Part shown: piece after piece, positions 6,514 through 13,620 of the stretch
Numbering within the stretch: the first letter of the stretch is position 1
How the letters are laid out: each line of letters starts with the position of its first letter
From: an uncultured Clostridia bacterium
GTDB taxonomy: Bacteria > Bacillota > Clostridia > Oscillospirales > Acutalibacteraceae
Direction of reading: 5' to 3'
Assembly (NCBI GenBank): GCA_937902305.1
Contig: CALDHV010000055.1
Coordinates: forward strand, 1-14,389
Length of the DNA: 14,389 nt
Notes under the pieces: model-generated
Told to the model about the DNA's origin: nothing
The model's input: the letters and a program-made list of their open reading frames with translations, nothing else
The model's database searches: none
Program-made: the position numbers and the translations under genes

Positions 6514-7845
6514 TTAATTGTCTTTCTTAATATTCATCAGGAGATTGGTGATGATGCCGAGGATCAGCGCGCAGGCGACCTCAGTCAGCGTGACCGCGCC
6601 GAAGGACAGCGTCAATCCGCCAATGCCGCAGATCAGCACGACCGCGACCACGAACAGATTGCGGTTGTCGCCCAGATCCACCTTTTGGATCATCTTGAGA
6701 CCGGACACGGCGATGAAGCCGTACAGCGCTACGCACACGCCGCCCATCACGCAATTCGGGATGGTGGCGAGGAAGGTGGTGAACGGCGCGATGAACGCGG
6801 CGACCAGACACATGATCGCGGTGGCGAGGATGGTCACGACCGAGGCATTGCCGGAGATCGCCACGCAGCCGACCGACTCACCGTAGGTGGTATTCGGGCA
6901 GCCGCCGAAGATCGCACCGGCGATCGAGCCGACACCGTCACCCAGCAGGGTGCGATGCAGACCGGGATCCTCCAGCAGATCGTGCTCGATGATGGAGGAC
7001 AGGTTCTTGTGGTCGGCGATATGCTCCGCGAACACCACGAATGCGACCGGCACATAGGCGACCACGATGGTGGCGATGTAGGACGGGGTCAGCTCTCCGA
7101 CACCCTTGATCGCGGTCAAAAAGGTGAAATCGGGCACCCACTGCATATTCCGGAAAGCGGAGAAGTTGATGATCTGCATCGCCTCATTGCCGGTGGTATT
7201 GCCGATCAGCGTGAGGATCGCCGCCACGAGATAGCCGGCGCAGATACCGATGATGAACGGGATCATTTTCAGCATCTTTTTGCCGTAGGCCGAGCAGAGC
7301 ATCGTCACGAACAGCGTGACCAGACCGCAGATGAGGCAGAGATAGGGCGAAGCGACGGAAGCGCCCTCCGCATTCAGCACTTTACCCACCGTCAGGTCGC
7401 CCACGGCGTTGCCCGCCAGCGAAAGACCGATGATCGCGACCGTCGGGCCGATGACGACGGCGGGCATCAGCTTATTGATCCAGCCGACACCGGCGATCTT
7501 GACCACGATGGCGATGACCACATACACCAATCCGGCAAAGGTCGCGCCCAGGATCAGCCCAAGATAGCCGAGCTGCATCGAGATGCCGCCTGCAAACGCG
7601 GCACCCATCGAGCCGAGGAACGCGAACGACGAGCCGAGGAACACCGGGCTCTTGAACTTGGTAAACGCGAGGTAAACGAGGGTGCCGACACCGGCGCCGA
7701 ACAGCGCCGCCGACTGGGACATCCCGTTGCCGATGATGGCGGGGACGGCGATGGTCGCCGCCAGGATCGCCAGCACCTGCTGGAACGCGAACACGATCAC
7801 TTGGAAAAACTTGGGTTTGTCTTTGACTTGATACACCAACTGCAT
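6514..7845 (-). CDS. pyrP: Uracil permease (NCS2 family, UraA/PyrP type)
   Basis: A 443-residue hydrophobic protein with about 12-14 membrane segments, of the nucleobase-ascorbate transporter family, taking up uracil with protons across the cytoplasmic membrane. The family signature is visible in VVFAEHIADHKNL (substrate-site Glu and His region) and in GGCPNTTYGESVGCVAISG, the conserved helix-10 segment of uracil transporters. The start ATG at 7845 follows GGGAGG by 8 nt. The frame is nominally open upstream to 8100, but that part overlaps pyrR and is not family-like. It is the second gene of the pyrR operon, 61 nt downstream of pyrR, so its expression should fall when UMP is plentiful. Assignment to uracil rather than xanthine rests on sequence motifs and the pyrR context. 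Confidence 0.93.
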   Translation of the reverse strand: MQLVYQVKDKPKFFQVIVFAFQQVLAILAATIAVPAIIGNGMSQSAALFGAGVGTLVYLAFTKFKSPVFLGSSFAFLGSMGAAFAGGISMQLGYLGLILGATFAGLVYVVIAIVVKIAGVGWINKLMPAVVIGPTVAIIGLSLAGNAVGDLTVGKVLNAEGASVASPYLCLICGLVTLFVTMLCSAYGKKMLKMIPFIIGICAGYLVAAILTLIGNTTGNEAMQIINFSAFRNMQWVPDFTFLTAIKGVGELTPSYIATIVVAYVPVAFVVFAEHIADHKNLSSIIEHDLLEDPGLHRTLLGDGVGSIAGAIFGGCPNTTYGESVGCVAISGNASVVTILATAIMCLVAAFIAPFTTFLATIPNCVMGGVCVALYGFIAVSGLKMIQKVDLGDNRNLFVVAVVLICGIGGLTLSFGAVTLTEVACALILGIITNLLMNIKKDN

Positions 7846-7876
7846 TTTCTTTTCCTCCCGATTTTTTATCATCAAT

Positions 7877-7890
7877 CCCGCCGGAGCGGG
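7877..7890. repeat. Small hairpin in the pyrR-pyrP gap
   Basis: CCCGC (7877-7881) and GCGGG (7886-7890) form a 5-bp GC stem with a 4-nt loop. It lies between the pyrR stop and the permease ribosome binding site. It has no T-run. It may act in mRNA processing or stability, or be chance. Confidence 0.35.
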
Positions 7891-7906
7891 TATTTGACGT
7901 CCTGAC

Positions 7907-8449
7907 TTATTGGCGTTGTAGCAGCTCGGCACCGGTCGTGCCGTCAAACTCCGGCAGACGCACGGCAACGGTCTCCTGCAACGAGGTGGGGATGCTCTTG
8001 CCGATATAATCGGCGCGGAACGGCAATTCGCGGTGACCGCGGTCGATGAGGATCGCCAGCCGGATGCACCGGGGACGCCCCTGCGCAAAGACCGCATCAA
8101 TCGCCGCCCGCACGGTGCGCCCGGTGAACATCACATCGTCCACCAGGATCACCCGCTTATCCGTCACCGGAAACGGCAGATCGGTACGGCACAGCACCGG
8201 CGCGTCATCTCCGAAGGAGAGATCATCGCGGTAGAAATGGATGTCCAGTTCCCCGTACGGAAGCTCGACCCCCTCGATGCGGGCAATATTCTGCTGGATC
8301 ATTCTGGCAAGCGGAGCGCCGCGCCGCCGAATGCCGATCAGCACCAGATCCTCCGTGCCGCGATTTTTCTCGACGATCTCGTGGGACATCCGCATCACGG
8401 TGCGGTGAAGCGTTGCCTCGTCCATCAGCGTAACGGTATTGTGCGCCAA
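7907..8449 (-). CDS. pyrR: Bifunctional pyr operon regulator / uracil phosphoribosyltransferase
   Basis: 180 residues, matching the usual PyrR length. PyrR binds UMP and the leader RNA of pyr genes to promote termination, and has weak uracil phosphoribosyltransferase activity. The PRPP-binding loop is ILVDDVMFTGRT (101-112). Other PyrR-specific segments are LMDEATLHRTVMRMSHEI near the N-terminus, LIGIRRRG (37-44), and DRGHRELPFRADYIGK (136-151). The start is the TTG at 8449, 8 nt after AAGGAGG. An upstream in-frame methionine (8491) lies within the attenuator terminator and can be excluded. It is preceded by its own PyrR-binding attenuator, so it autoregulates itself and the downstream uracil permease. 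No pyrB, pyrC or other biosynthetic genes follow here. Confidence 0.95.
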   Translation of the reverse strand: MAHNTVTLMDEATLHRTVMRMSHEIVEKNRGTEDLVLIGIRRRGAPLARMIQQNIARIEGVELPYGELDIHFYRDDLSFGDDAPVLCRTDLPFPVTDKRVILVDDVMFTGRTVRAAIDAVFAQGRPRCIRLAILIDRGHRELPFRADYIGKSIPTSLQETVAVRLPEFDGTTGAELLQRQ

Positions 8450-8470
8450 GCGCGTCCCCTCCTTGCCGTC

Positions 8471-8580
8471 AAAAAATAAAGATCCTGCCACGCAAACGCG
8501 ACAAGATCCCGTAAAAGCACAACGATATACGGTTTCTTGTCGGTATCACGGTACCGCCCCTTAAAGAGAAACCTGACTGT
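8471..8580 (-). promoter_or_regulatory. PyrR-binding transcription attenuator (pyr leader)
   Basis: The leader folds into the two competing states of PyrR attenuation. (1) PyrR-binding hairpin (anti-antiterminator): lower stem GGTTTCT (8573-8567) with AGAAACC (8537-8531), an asymmetric internal loop containing TTTAA, and an upper stem CGGTA/TACCG (8556-8552, 8545-8541) closing the hexaloop CCGTGA. This has the same architecture as the Bacillus loop CAGAGA. (2) Terminator: 12-bp stem 8508-8497 with 8492-8481, loop TTTG, then TTTATTTTTT (8480-8471). The antiterminator is visible: CGACAAGA (8542-8535) in the binding hairpin is exactly complementary to TCTTGTCG (8506-8499) in the terminator stem. 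UMP-bound PyrR should hold state 1 and allow termination before pyrR. Confidence 0.88.
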
Positions 8581-8585
8581 AGTAC

Positions 8586-8614
8586 AGTATATAGTTTTTC
8601 TCGACAAAAGTCAA
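8586..8614 (-). promoter_or_regulatory. Promoter of the pyrR operon
   Basis: Minus strand TTGACT (8614-8609), 17-nt spacer, TATACT (8591-8586). Initiation is expected near 8579, just ahead of the PyrR-binding hairpin. Its -35 box is only 9 bp from the -35 box of the divergent pnuC promoter. Confidence 0.88.
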
Positions 8615-8623
8615 CCCTTTTTA

Positions 8624-8652
8624 TTGACAAAATGCGAAAAAACGTATAATAT
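8624..8652 (+). promoter_or_regulatory. Promoter of pnuC
   Basis: TTGACA (8624-8629) is followed by TATAAT (8645-8650, spacer 15) or the overlapping TAATAT (8647-8652, spacer 17). The leader is only about 30 nt to the ATG, so there is no room for an NAD-sensing riboswitch of the kind found before some pnuC genes. Confidence 0.75.
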
Positions 8653-8687
8653 TGGCTTGTATTTTTTAAGATCGGAGGAAACCGGAT

Positions 8688-9455
8688 ATGGGCACGGAAA
8701 ATCGACGCAAACGACTGTGGCGGTACTTTACCGCGTATGAAAAAATATGGCTCATCAGTATCGTGGCGCTGTCATTTTTGTTTGCGTTTCTGTTCCCGGA
8801 GGAGGACATCGGCGGGGTCAACGGCGCACTGATCACGGTGCTGTATCTGGTGGATATTTTTTCCAATATCCTGTGCGAGCTGTTGATCTCCAAGCAAAGC
8901 AAGTGGAACTTTCTCGTTTCGCTGGTGGTGGAAGCGACCGAGATCGCCATCTGCATCATTTGTGCCTATCGCTTTGCTACGATGGCGACGACTCTGCTGT
9001 TCTGGATCCCGTGCGACATCATCAGCTTTTTCGTTTGGCACCGTCACCCCGACCGGCAGGAAAAGGAGCTGACCGAGGTGCGAACGCTCCGTGGCTGGCA
9101 GGAGGTCATGGTCATCGCCGCCATCGCGGTGTGGACGGTGGGGGTCGGCTTCCTGCTGACCCGCATCGACCCGGAATACGGCATATTGGCGGATCAGCCG
9201 ATGCTGGAGGCGGTCGTCTGCTACCTTGATGCCTGCTGTAGTGCGGTCGGCATCGCCAACGGGCTATTCATCTTGTTCCGCTACCGGGAGCAGTGGATCG
9301 CGTGGTATATCAGCACCGCGCTGGAAACGGCGATGAATATTATTGCGGGGCAATGGCTGTTGCTGATCCTCAAGGCGGGATTTTTGACCAATACGACCTA
9401 CGGATATATCCGCTGGACGCGCTATATCCGCCACCAACGCTCGGCAAAAGATTAA
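8688..9455 (+). CDS. pnuC: PnuC-type nicotinamide riboside transporter
   Basis: A 255-residue membrane protein with about 7-8 hydrophobic helices and short charged ends. Family landmarks are NFLVSLVVEATEIAI (about 73-87) and the late REQWIAWYISTALE and FLTNTTYGYIRW segments (about 205-247), which match the aromatic, Asn-containing substrate-channel helices of PnuC. It should facilitate uptake of nicotinamide riboside for NAD synthesis, with intracellular phosphorylation trapping the substrate; no NadR-type kinase is in the window. The ATG is preceded by CGGAGG, 9 nt upstream. It is transcribed divergently from pyrR and is apparently monocistronic, with a repeat element placed directly behind its stop codon. 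Related PnuC-like transporters for other vitamins (PnuT, PnuX) cannot be excluded without comparison. Confidence 0.85.
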   Translation: MGTENRRKRLWRYFTAYEKIWLISIVALSFLFAFLFPEEDIGGVNGALITVLYLVDIFSNILCELLISKQSKWNFLVSLVVEATEIAICIICAYRFATMATTLLFWIPCDIISFFVWHRHPDRQEKELTEVRTLRGWQEVMVIAAIAVWTVGVGFLLTRIDPEYGILADQPMLEAVVCYLDACCSAVGIANGLFILFRYREQWIAWYISTALETAMNIIAGQWLLLILKAGFLTNTTYGYIRWTRYIRHQRSAKD

Positions 9456-9457
9456 GG

Positions 9458-9540
9458 TAGATGTTAGATGATAAGGGCATCGGTTTCCGCGTATACCGGA
9501 GGCTTGTGCATAAGCCAAAACCCTTATCATCTAACATCTA
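9458..9540. mobile_element. MITE-like inverted-repeat element, copy 2 (perfect 20-bp arms)
   Basis: TAGATGTTAGATGATAAGGG (9458-9477) is the exact reverse complement of 9521-9540. The 43-nt interior carries its own small hairpins: CGGT/ACCG (9481-9484, 9495-9498) and GGCTT/AAGCC (9501-9505, 9512-9516). The arms share sequence with the element at 6258-6456. It begins 2 bp after the TAA stop of pnuC. A further half-copy of the unit follows at about 9541-9555 (TCGTCCAACGTCTAA). There is no coding content. Transcribed from pnuC it would form a long hairpin, but without a T-run. Confidence 0.75.
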
Positions 9541-9569
9541 TCGTCCAACGTCTAAATCGGGAGGGGACG

Positions 9570-9659
9570 ATGCCCACATCGTTTACGTCACACGCGCAGG
9601 AGCAAGGCTTCCGCACCCTCTGCGAAAAAACAGAAAATTACCCGTATACAACCGAATAA
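9570..9659 (+). CDS. Possible 29-residue peptide upstream of parA
   Basis: A short frame begins at ATG 9570, 4 nt after a strong GGGAGGGG Shine-Dalgarno-like run, and stops at TAA 9657-9659, 47 bp before parA. The peptide starts MPTSFTSHAQEQGFRTLCEK; it is hydrophilic with one Cys and has no signal, membrane segment or recognised family. No convincing promoter is seen in front of it. It could be a leader peptide, the eroded end of a lost gene or chance. Apart from this frame, the 250-nt gap 9456-9706 contains only the repeat element and a weak parA promoter. Confidence 0.25.
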   Translation: MPTSFTSHAQEQGFRTLCEKTENYPYTTE

Positions 9660-9673
9660 AAATATGCTATGAT
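9645..9673 (+). promoter_or_regulatory. Candidate promoter of the parA operon
   Basis: TATACA (9645-9650), 17-nt spacer, TATGAT (9668-9673), in the AT-rich stretch just before parA. The -35 match is weak (4 of 6). Confidence 0.45.
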
Positions 9674-9706
9674 ATATGAGGAATAAAAACAACAAGGAGA
9701 AACGGT

Positions 9707-10465
9707 ATGGCGAAAATCATCGCAGTCGTCACCCAAAAAGGCGGGGTCGGTAAAACGACCTCGGCGGTCAATCTGGCATCCTGCTTCGGAGAACTGGGGC
9801 ACGAGACCCTGCTGGTGGACATCGACCCGCAGGGCAATGCCACCAGCGGCGTCGGACTGGACAAGCGCACGGTCGGGCAATCCACCTACGACCTGCTGGT
9901 CGGTGAGCCGCCCGCCGATGCGGATGTGCGCACGGCATTTGCGCATCTGTCGGTCATCCCCGCCAATCTGGCGCTAGCCGGCGCGGAAATCGAAATGGTA
10001 GAGCTGCCGCGGCGCGAAAACCGCCTCAAGGCGGCGCTGGCGCCCTATCGGGAACGGTACGAATACATTTTCATCGACTGCCCGCCGGCGCTGGGCTTAC
10101 TGACCCTCAACGCGCTGGTGGCGGCGGACACCTTCCTCATCCCCGCCCAGCCGGAATACTACGCGCTGGAGGGACTGTCCCAGCTGATGGCGACGGTGCG
10201 GCAGGTCAAGCGGCTATATAACCCCTCGCTGGAGCTGGAGGGCGTGCTGTTCACGATGTATGACGGGCGCACCAACCTCACCCAGCAGGTGGTCGCAGAG
10301 GTCAAAAAGTTCTTTGCCCGCAAGGTGTACGGCACCGTCGTGCCGCGCACCGTCCGGCTGGCGGAGGCACCAAGCTACGGCAAACCGATCAACTACTACG
10401 ACAAAGGCTCCAAGGGTGCCCGCGCCTATCTCGACCTTGCGCGGGAAATACTGGAAAAGCAATAA
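9707..10465 (+). CDS. parA: Chromosome-partitioning ATPase ParA/Soj
   Basis: 252 residues of the small chromosomal ParA type, without an N-terminal DNA-binding domain. The deviant Walker A motif KGGVGKTT (11-18) with its signature lysine, Walker A' VDIDPQGN (37-44) and Walker B IFIDCPP (121-127) are all present. ATP-bound dimers bind DNA non-specifically and are released by ParB, driving origin segregation and influencing DnaA. The start follows AAGGAG by 8 nt. parB begins 12 nt downstream, as expected for the par operon. The neighbours are not the usual near-origin genes (rnpA, mnmE, mnmG, rsmG), so the locus may have been relocated. Some MinD/ParA relatives look similar, but the ParB partner settles the call. 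Confidence 0.95.
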   Translation: MAKIIAVVTQKGGVGKTTSAVNLASCFGELGHETLLVDIDPQGNATSGVGLDKRTVGQSTYDLLVGEPPADADVRTAFAHLSVIPANLALAGAEIEMVELPRRENRLKAALAPYRERYEYIFIDCPPALGLLTLNALVAADTFLIPAQPEYYALEGLSQLMATVRQVKRLYNPSLELEGVLFTMYDGRTNLTQQVVAEVKKFFARKVYGTVVPRTVRLAEAPSYGKPINYYDKGSKGARAYLDLAREILEKQ

Positions 10466-10477
10466 GGAGAAATGACG

Positions 10478-11323
10478 ATGGCTACAAAAAAAGGAGGCCT
10501 CGGCAAGGGGCTGGACGCTCTATTTGCACAGAATACGCCGGAGACGGACAGCGCGGTGTCGTTGCCGCTCGACGAGATCATCCCCAACCGGGAACAGCCC
10601 CGCAAGCAGTTTGACGAGGAGGCGCTGGCAGACCTGTCCGCCTCCATTGCCCAGCACGGTGTGCTTCAGCCGCTGTTGGTGCGCCCGATGCCGGACGGCA
10701 CCTATCAGCTGGTGGCGGGCGAGCGCCGCTTCCGCGCGTCGCGGATGGCGGGGCTGACCGAGGTGCCGGTGCTGATCCGCGATATGGACGACCGCCAGGC
10801 ATCGGAGCTGGCGCTTATTGAAAACCTGCAACGGGTCGATCTCAACCCGATGGAGGAGGCGCGCGGGTATCAAAAGCTGATGGACGAATACGGCTTGACG
10901 CAGGAGGATGCCTCCCGCGTGGTCAATAAATCCCGCCCGACGGTGGCAAACGCCCTGCGTCTGCTCCATCTGCCGGAGGAAGTCGCCGCACTGGTGTCGG
11001 ACGGCAGTCTGTCCGCCGGTCATGCCCGGGCGGTGCTGGCATTCGACGCACCCGCGGTGCAAATCGAGATGGCGCACGCCGCCGTGCAAAAGGGCTGGTC
11101 GGTGCGCGAGCTGGAACGGCTTGCCAAAACGCGTCGCCCGGTCATCAAAACCGCTCCTGCCCCGGTGCGGCGGGAACCCTTCTACGACGAGGTGGAGCTG
11201 GCGCTCAAGGAGGCGCTCGGTCGCCGCGTGCAGGTGGCTCTCAAGCCGCAGGGCGGCACGCTGACGGTGGAGTTTTTCAACGCAGACGATTTACGCGCCA
11301 TTGCCAATAAGCTGGCGGAGTAA
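10478..11323 (+). CDS. parB: Chromosome-partitioning protein ParB/Spo0J
   Basis: 281 residues. The N-terminus MATKKGGLGKGLDALF is the typical ParB start that stimulates ParA. The CTP-binding N-domain contains GERRFRAS (81-88) and ENLQR (115-119), followed by the helix-turn-helix that reads parS (about 138-162) and a C-terminal dimerisation domain (about 225-281). ParB binds parS, hydrolyses CTP and slides along DNA to load condensin. I prefer the ATG at 10478, 8 nt after AAGGAG; the ATG at 10472 is only 2 nt from it. No TGTTTCACGTGAAACA-like parS site is seen in this window. It is co-transcribed with parA, and an acyl-ACP thioesterase follows 15 nt later. Confidence 0.95.
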   Translation: MATKKGGLGKGLDALFAQNTPETDSAVSLPLDEIIPNREQPRKQFDEEALADLSASIAQHGVLQPLLVRPMPDGTYQLVAGERRFRASRMAGLTEVPVLIRDMDDRQASELALIENLQRVDLNPMEEARGYQKLMDEYGLTQEDASRVVNKSRPTVANALRLLHLPEEVAALVSDGSLSAGHARAVLAFDAPAVQIEMAHAAVQKGWSVRELERLAKTRRPVIKTAPAPVRREPFYDEVELALKEALGRRVQVALKPQGGTLTVEFFNADDLRAIANKLAE

Positions 11324-11338
11324 CAAGGAGCATACTCT

Positions 11339-12064
11339 ATGGAATTGCAAACCTTTTCACAGCAGATCACGGTCGCATCCTACGACGTGGAGCCGGGCGA
11401 GGGTATGCGCCTATCCAATATCCTGCGGTATCAGCAGGAGATCGGGGAGCAACATCTGATCGCCAACCGTTGGGGCTGGCACGAGCTGTTTGACGCGGGG
11501 GCAGCGTTCGTCATCACCCGCCTGCGGTTACAAATCGACCGCCTGCCGCAACTGGAGGAAACCGTGACGCTCACCACCTGGCACCGGGAACGGCGCGGTG
11601 CGCGGTTTTTGCGGTGCTATGAATGGCGGGATGCCGCCGGCGCATTGCTGATGAGCGGCGTGACCGAGTTTGTGCTGGTATCAGCGCGGGAGCATAAAAT
11701 GCTGTGGGCGATCCCGCCGGCGGTCAAGGAATTGCCGTCCTGCCCGGAGCGGGGCGTGTGTCCCGATCCCGGCAGGGTCGCGCTGAAAAACGCCTGCCCG
11801 GTCGGAGAGCATACGGTGCGGCGGTCGGATCTCGACTGCAATCGGCATATGAATAACGCCCGCTATATCGACGTAGCGTTGGATTGGCTACCCGAGTTCC
11901 CGATCCGGGAGATCGAGCTGCAATATGTCAAGGAAATGGTGCCCGGTGAAACGGCGTCGATACGCACCGAGCAGACACAGGACGGCTATCTCGTCGAGAT
12001 GCTGTCCGGCGAAAATTACATTTTCCGCGCCCGCATTCTGGCGCAAGAGAACGATGGGGTTTGA
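11339..12064 (+). CDS. Acyl-ACP thioesterase (FatA-like, double hot-dog)
   Basis: 241 residues, the length of bacterial acyl-ACP thioesterases. Two hot-dog halves are evident: an N-terminal half with the substrate-side segment SNILRYQQEIGEQHL (26-40), and a C-terminal half with the catalytic signature D166-x-N168-x-H170 in SDLDCNRHMNNARYID. The Asn and His align with the catalytic residues of plant Fat enzymes. It should release free fatty acids from acyl-ACP in the cytosol, setting chain length or supplying fatty acids for recycling. The ATG has AAGGAG 9 nt upstream and lies 15 nt after parB, so it is probably in the par transcript. Chain-length preference cannot be read from sequence. Confidence 0.88.
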   Translation: MELQTFSQQITVASYDVEPGEGMRLSNILRYQQEIGEQHLIANRWGWHELFDAGAAFVITRLRLQIDRLPQLEETVTLTTWHRERRGARFLRCYEWRDAAGALLMSGVTEFVLVSAREHKMLWAIPPAVKELPSCPERGVCPDPGRVALKNACPVGEHTVRRSDLDCNRHMNNARYIDVALDWLPEFPIREIELQYVKEMVPGETASIRTEQTQDGYLVEMLSGENYIFRARILAQENDGV

Positions 12065-12148
12065 CAAGGCACTCGCGCCGGTGCGGGACGGGACACAGCG
12101 TCTCGACGGATAGCGGCAAGGGCTATTACAGAAAGGAATGAGCATTTG

Positions 12149-12682
12149 ATGCAGATACGACCGTCCACCCGCCGGCTTGCTGTTGCGGGACTGATTACAG
12201 CGCTGTATGCGGGCTTGACGCTGTGCCTGCCGGCGATTTCCTACGGGCTGGTGCAATGCCGGGTCGCGGAGGCGCTGACGGTGCTGGCGGCGATCACGCC
12301 GGCGGCGATACCGGGGCTGATGGTCGGGTGCGCGCTGTCCAACCTGTTGGGGGTCGGTATGGGCGCGAATGTCGCCGGGATGCTGGACATCCTGCTGGGG
12401 CCGCTGGCAACGGGGCTGGCGGCATATCTGACCTGGCGACTGCGTGCGCGACGGGTCGGCGGACTGCCGCTGTGGTCGGTGTTGCCGCCGGTGGTCATCA
12501 ACGCGCTGGTCGTCGGCACCGAGCTGACGGTGGTATCGCCGCACTTTTCGTGGGGCGCGTGGCTCATTCAGATGGGTCTGGTCGCGGCGGGCGAGGCAGT
12601 CGCCTGCTTTGCCGGCGGACTGTTGCTATATAAAATGCTGGAAATCACCGGTCTTGATCGCCGGATAGGAGGCAAGCCATGA
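12149..12682 (+). CDS. queT: QueT-family queuosine precursor transporter
   Basis: 177 residues with about five hydrophobic helices. The segment ISYGLVQCRVAEALTVLAAI (about 29-48) is the conserved QueT (DUF988) signature, in which an Arg-Val-Ala-Glu-Ala-Leu stretch follows the first helix. QueT proteins are S-components of ECF-type transporters thought to import queuine or preQ precursors for tRNA modification, using a shared energising module encoded elsewhere. I chose the ATG at 12149; a TTG at 12146 is the codon before it, with AAAGGA about 8-11 nt upstream. Its TGA overlaps the ATG of the metal-binding gene by four bases, indicating translational coupling. The 84-nt spacer upstream can form two small hairpins (12086-12105, 12110-12126), but I cannot match it to a preQ1 riboswitch. 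Confidence 0.82.
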   Translation: MQIRPSTRRLAVAGLITALYAGLTLCLPAISYGLVQCRVAEALTVLAAITPAAIPGLMVGCALSNLLGVGMGANVAGMLDILLGPLATGLAAYLTWRLRARRVGGLPLWSVLPPVVINALVVGTELTVVSPHFSWGAWLIQMGLVAAGEAVACFAGGLLLYKMLEITGLDRRIGGKP

Positions 12683-13620
12683 AAAACGGACGCCTGTATG
12701 GGCGGATCGCTCTGCTGATGGCGGGGATCGTCGCGATTTCGGCGGGGATCACCGCGCTGACCGCCACGGTCGGCGGCAGACGCGAGCGGTATACGGTGGT
12801 GACGACGGTCTACCCGCTGTATGTCGCCGCGCAGAATGTCATCGGCGACGAAAGCGGTGTGACGCTCGAAAATCTCACCGGCGCGGCGACCGGCTGTCTG
12901 CATGATTATCAGCTTTCGCCCGCCAACCGCATTTCGTTGCAGAGGGCCGACCTGCTCCTGCTCAACGGCGCGGGCGCGGAGGCGTTTTTGGCGGATATTT
13001 TGCCCACGCTTCCCCACCTCACGACGGTGGACACCGGTGCGGGGCTGGATACACTCGCGGGACACCACGAACACGAGGAGCACGAACATGAGGAGCCAAA
13101 CGAGCACGAGGAACCAAACGAGCATCTGTGGGTCAGCCCGCGCCGCTATGCCGGGCAGATCGCGGCGGTGACGGACGCGCTGTGCGCGCTCGATCCCGCC
13201 CACGCCGCGGCGTATCGCCGCAACGGGGACGCCTACCGTGCCCGGGTGGAGACGGTCGCGAATGAGCTTGCTGTCCTGCGGCAAACGCTGGCGGGAACGC
13301 CCTGCGTGCTGTTCCACGACTCGCTGGCATATCTGGCGGACGATCTGGGGCTTTTGCCGGTCGCCTCGCTCACCGTCGGGGAGGAAAGCGGTGTCAGCGC
13401 CGCCGATCTCGCCGAGGCGGTCAGCGCGGTGCGAGAGCATCCCGACGCGCTGGTGCTGTATGACGACCAATACGCCGTGCGGTATACGGCGGTGGACAGT
13501 CAGACGGCGCGGGAGCGGGTGCTGGCGCTGGATTGCGCGGTGCTGGGACACGGACACGCGGACGACTGGCTGACCGCGATGGAGAAAAATCTCACTCTGC
13601 TGAAAGGAGTGACGCGCTGA
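12679..13620 (+). CDS. Zinc/manganese ABC transporter substrate-binding protein (ZnuA-like)
   Basis: 313 residues of the cluster A-I metal-binding family. An N-terminal hydrophobic segment (about 8-30) has no lipobox cysteine at its end, so the protein is probably held by an uncleaved anchor instead of a lipid. Expected metal ligands are H75 (CLHDYQLSP), H149 (HLWVSP), H213 (LFHDSLAY) and an Asp near 262-263 (LYDDQY). Between the first two is a His/Glu-rich loop (129-149) typical of zinc rather than manganese binders. Part of that loop is a tandem 18-bp duplication encoding EEPNEH twice. The gene overlaps queT by four bases and the ABC ATPase by one, so the three are coupled. Zn over Mn is inferred from the His loop. 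Confidence 0.85.
   Translation: MKNGRLYGRIALLMAGIVAISAGITALTATVGGRRERYTVVTTVYPLYVAAQNVIGDESGVTLENLTGAATGCLHDYQLSPANRISLQRADLLLLNGAGAEAFLADILPTLPHLTTVDTGAGLDTLAGHHEHEEHEHEEPNEHEEPNEHLWVSPRRYAGQIAAVTDALCALDPAHAAAYRRNGDAYRARVETVANELAVLRQTLAGTPCVLFHDSLAYLADDLGLLPVASLTVGEESGVSAADLAEAVSAVREHPDALVLYDDQYAVRYTAVDSQTARERVLALDCAVLGHGHADDWLTAMEKNLTLLKGVTR
13090..13125 (+). repeat. 18-bp in-frame tandem duplication in the His-rich loop
   Basis: Units 13090-13107 and 13108-13125 differ at two positions, both synonymous, and each encodes EEPNEH. It lies inside the metal-sensing loop of the ZnuA-like protein and looks like recent slippage that changes the number of loop histidines. Confidence 0.85.

Noticed and set aside
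6508..7905. 465-codon open frame on the plus strand, rich in His, Asp and Arg
   Set aside because: It is the exact antisense of the uracil permease. GC-rich codon bias keeps the complementary frame open. The composition is unnatural and it has no ribosome binding site.
7846..8100. N-terminal extension of the uracil permease
   Set aside because: It lies inside pyrR in another frame. A proper ribosome binding site precedes the ATG at 7845.
8653..8687. NAD-sensing riboswitch before pnuC
   Set aside because: The leader is only about 30 nt and holds just the ribosome binding site.
9707..11323. parS site within parA/parB
   Set aside because: I looked for TGTTTCACGTGAAACA-like 16-mers. Only partial matches such as the one near 10248 (TGTTCACG) occur, without dyad symmetry.
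12065..12148. Possible preQ1 or folate riboswitch before queT
   Set aside because: Two small hairpins can be drawn, but neither the preQ1-I core nor another class's conserved bases are present.
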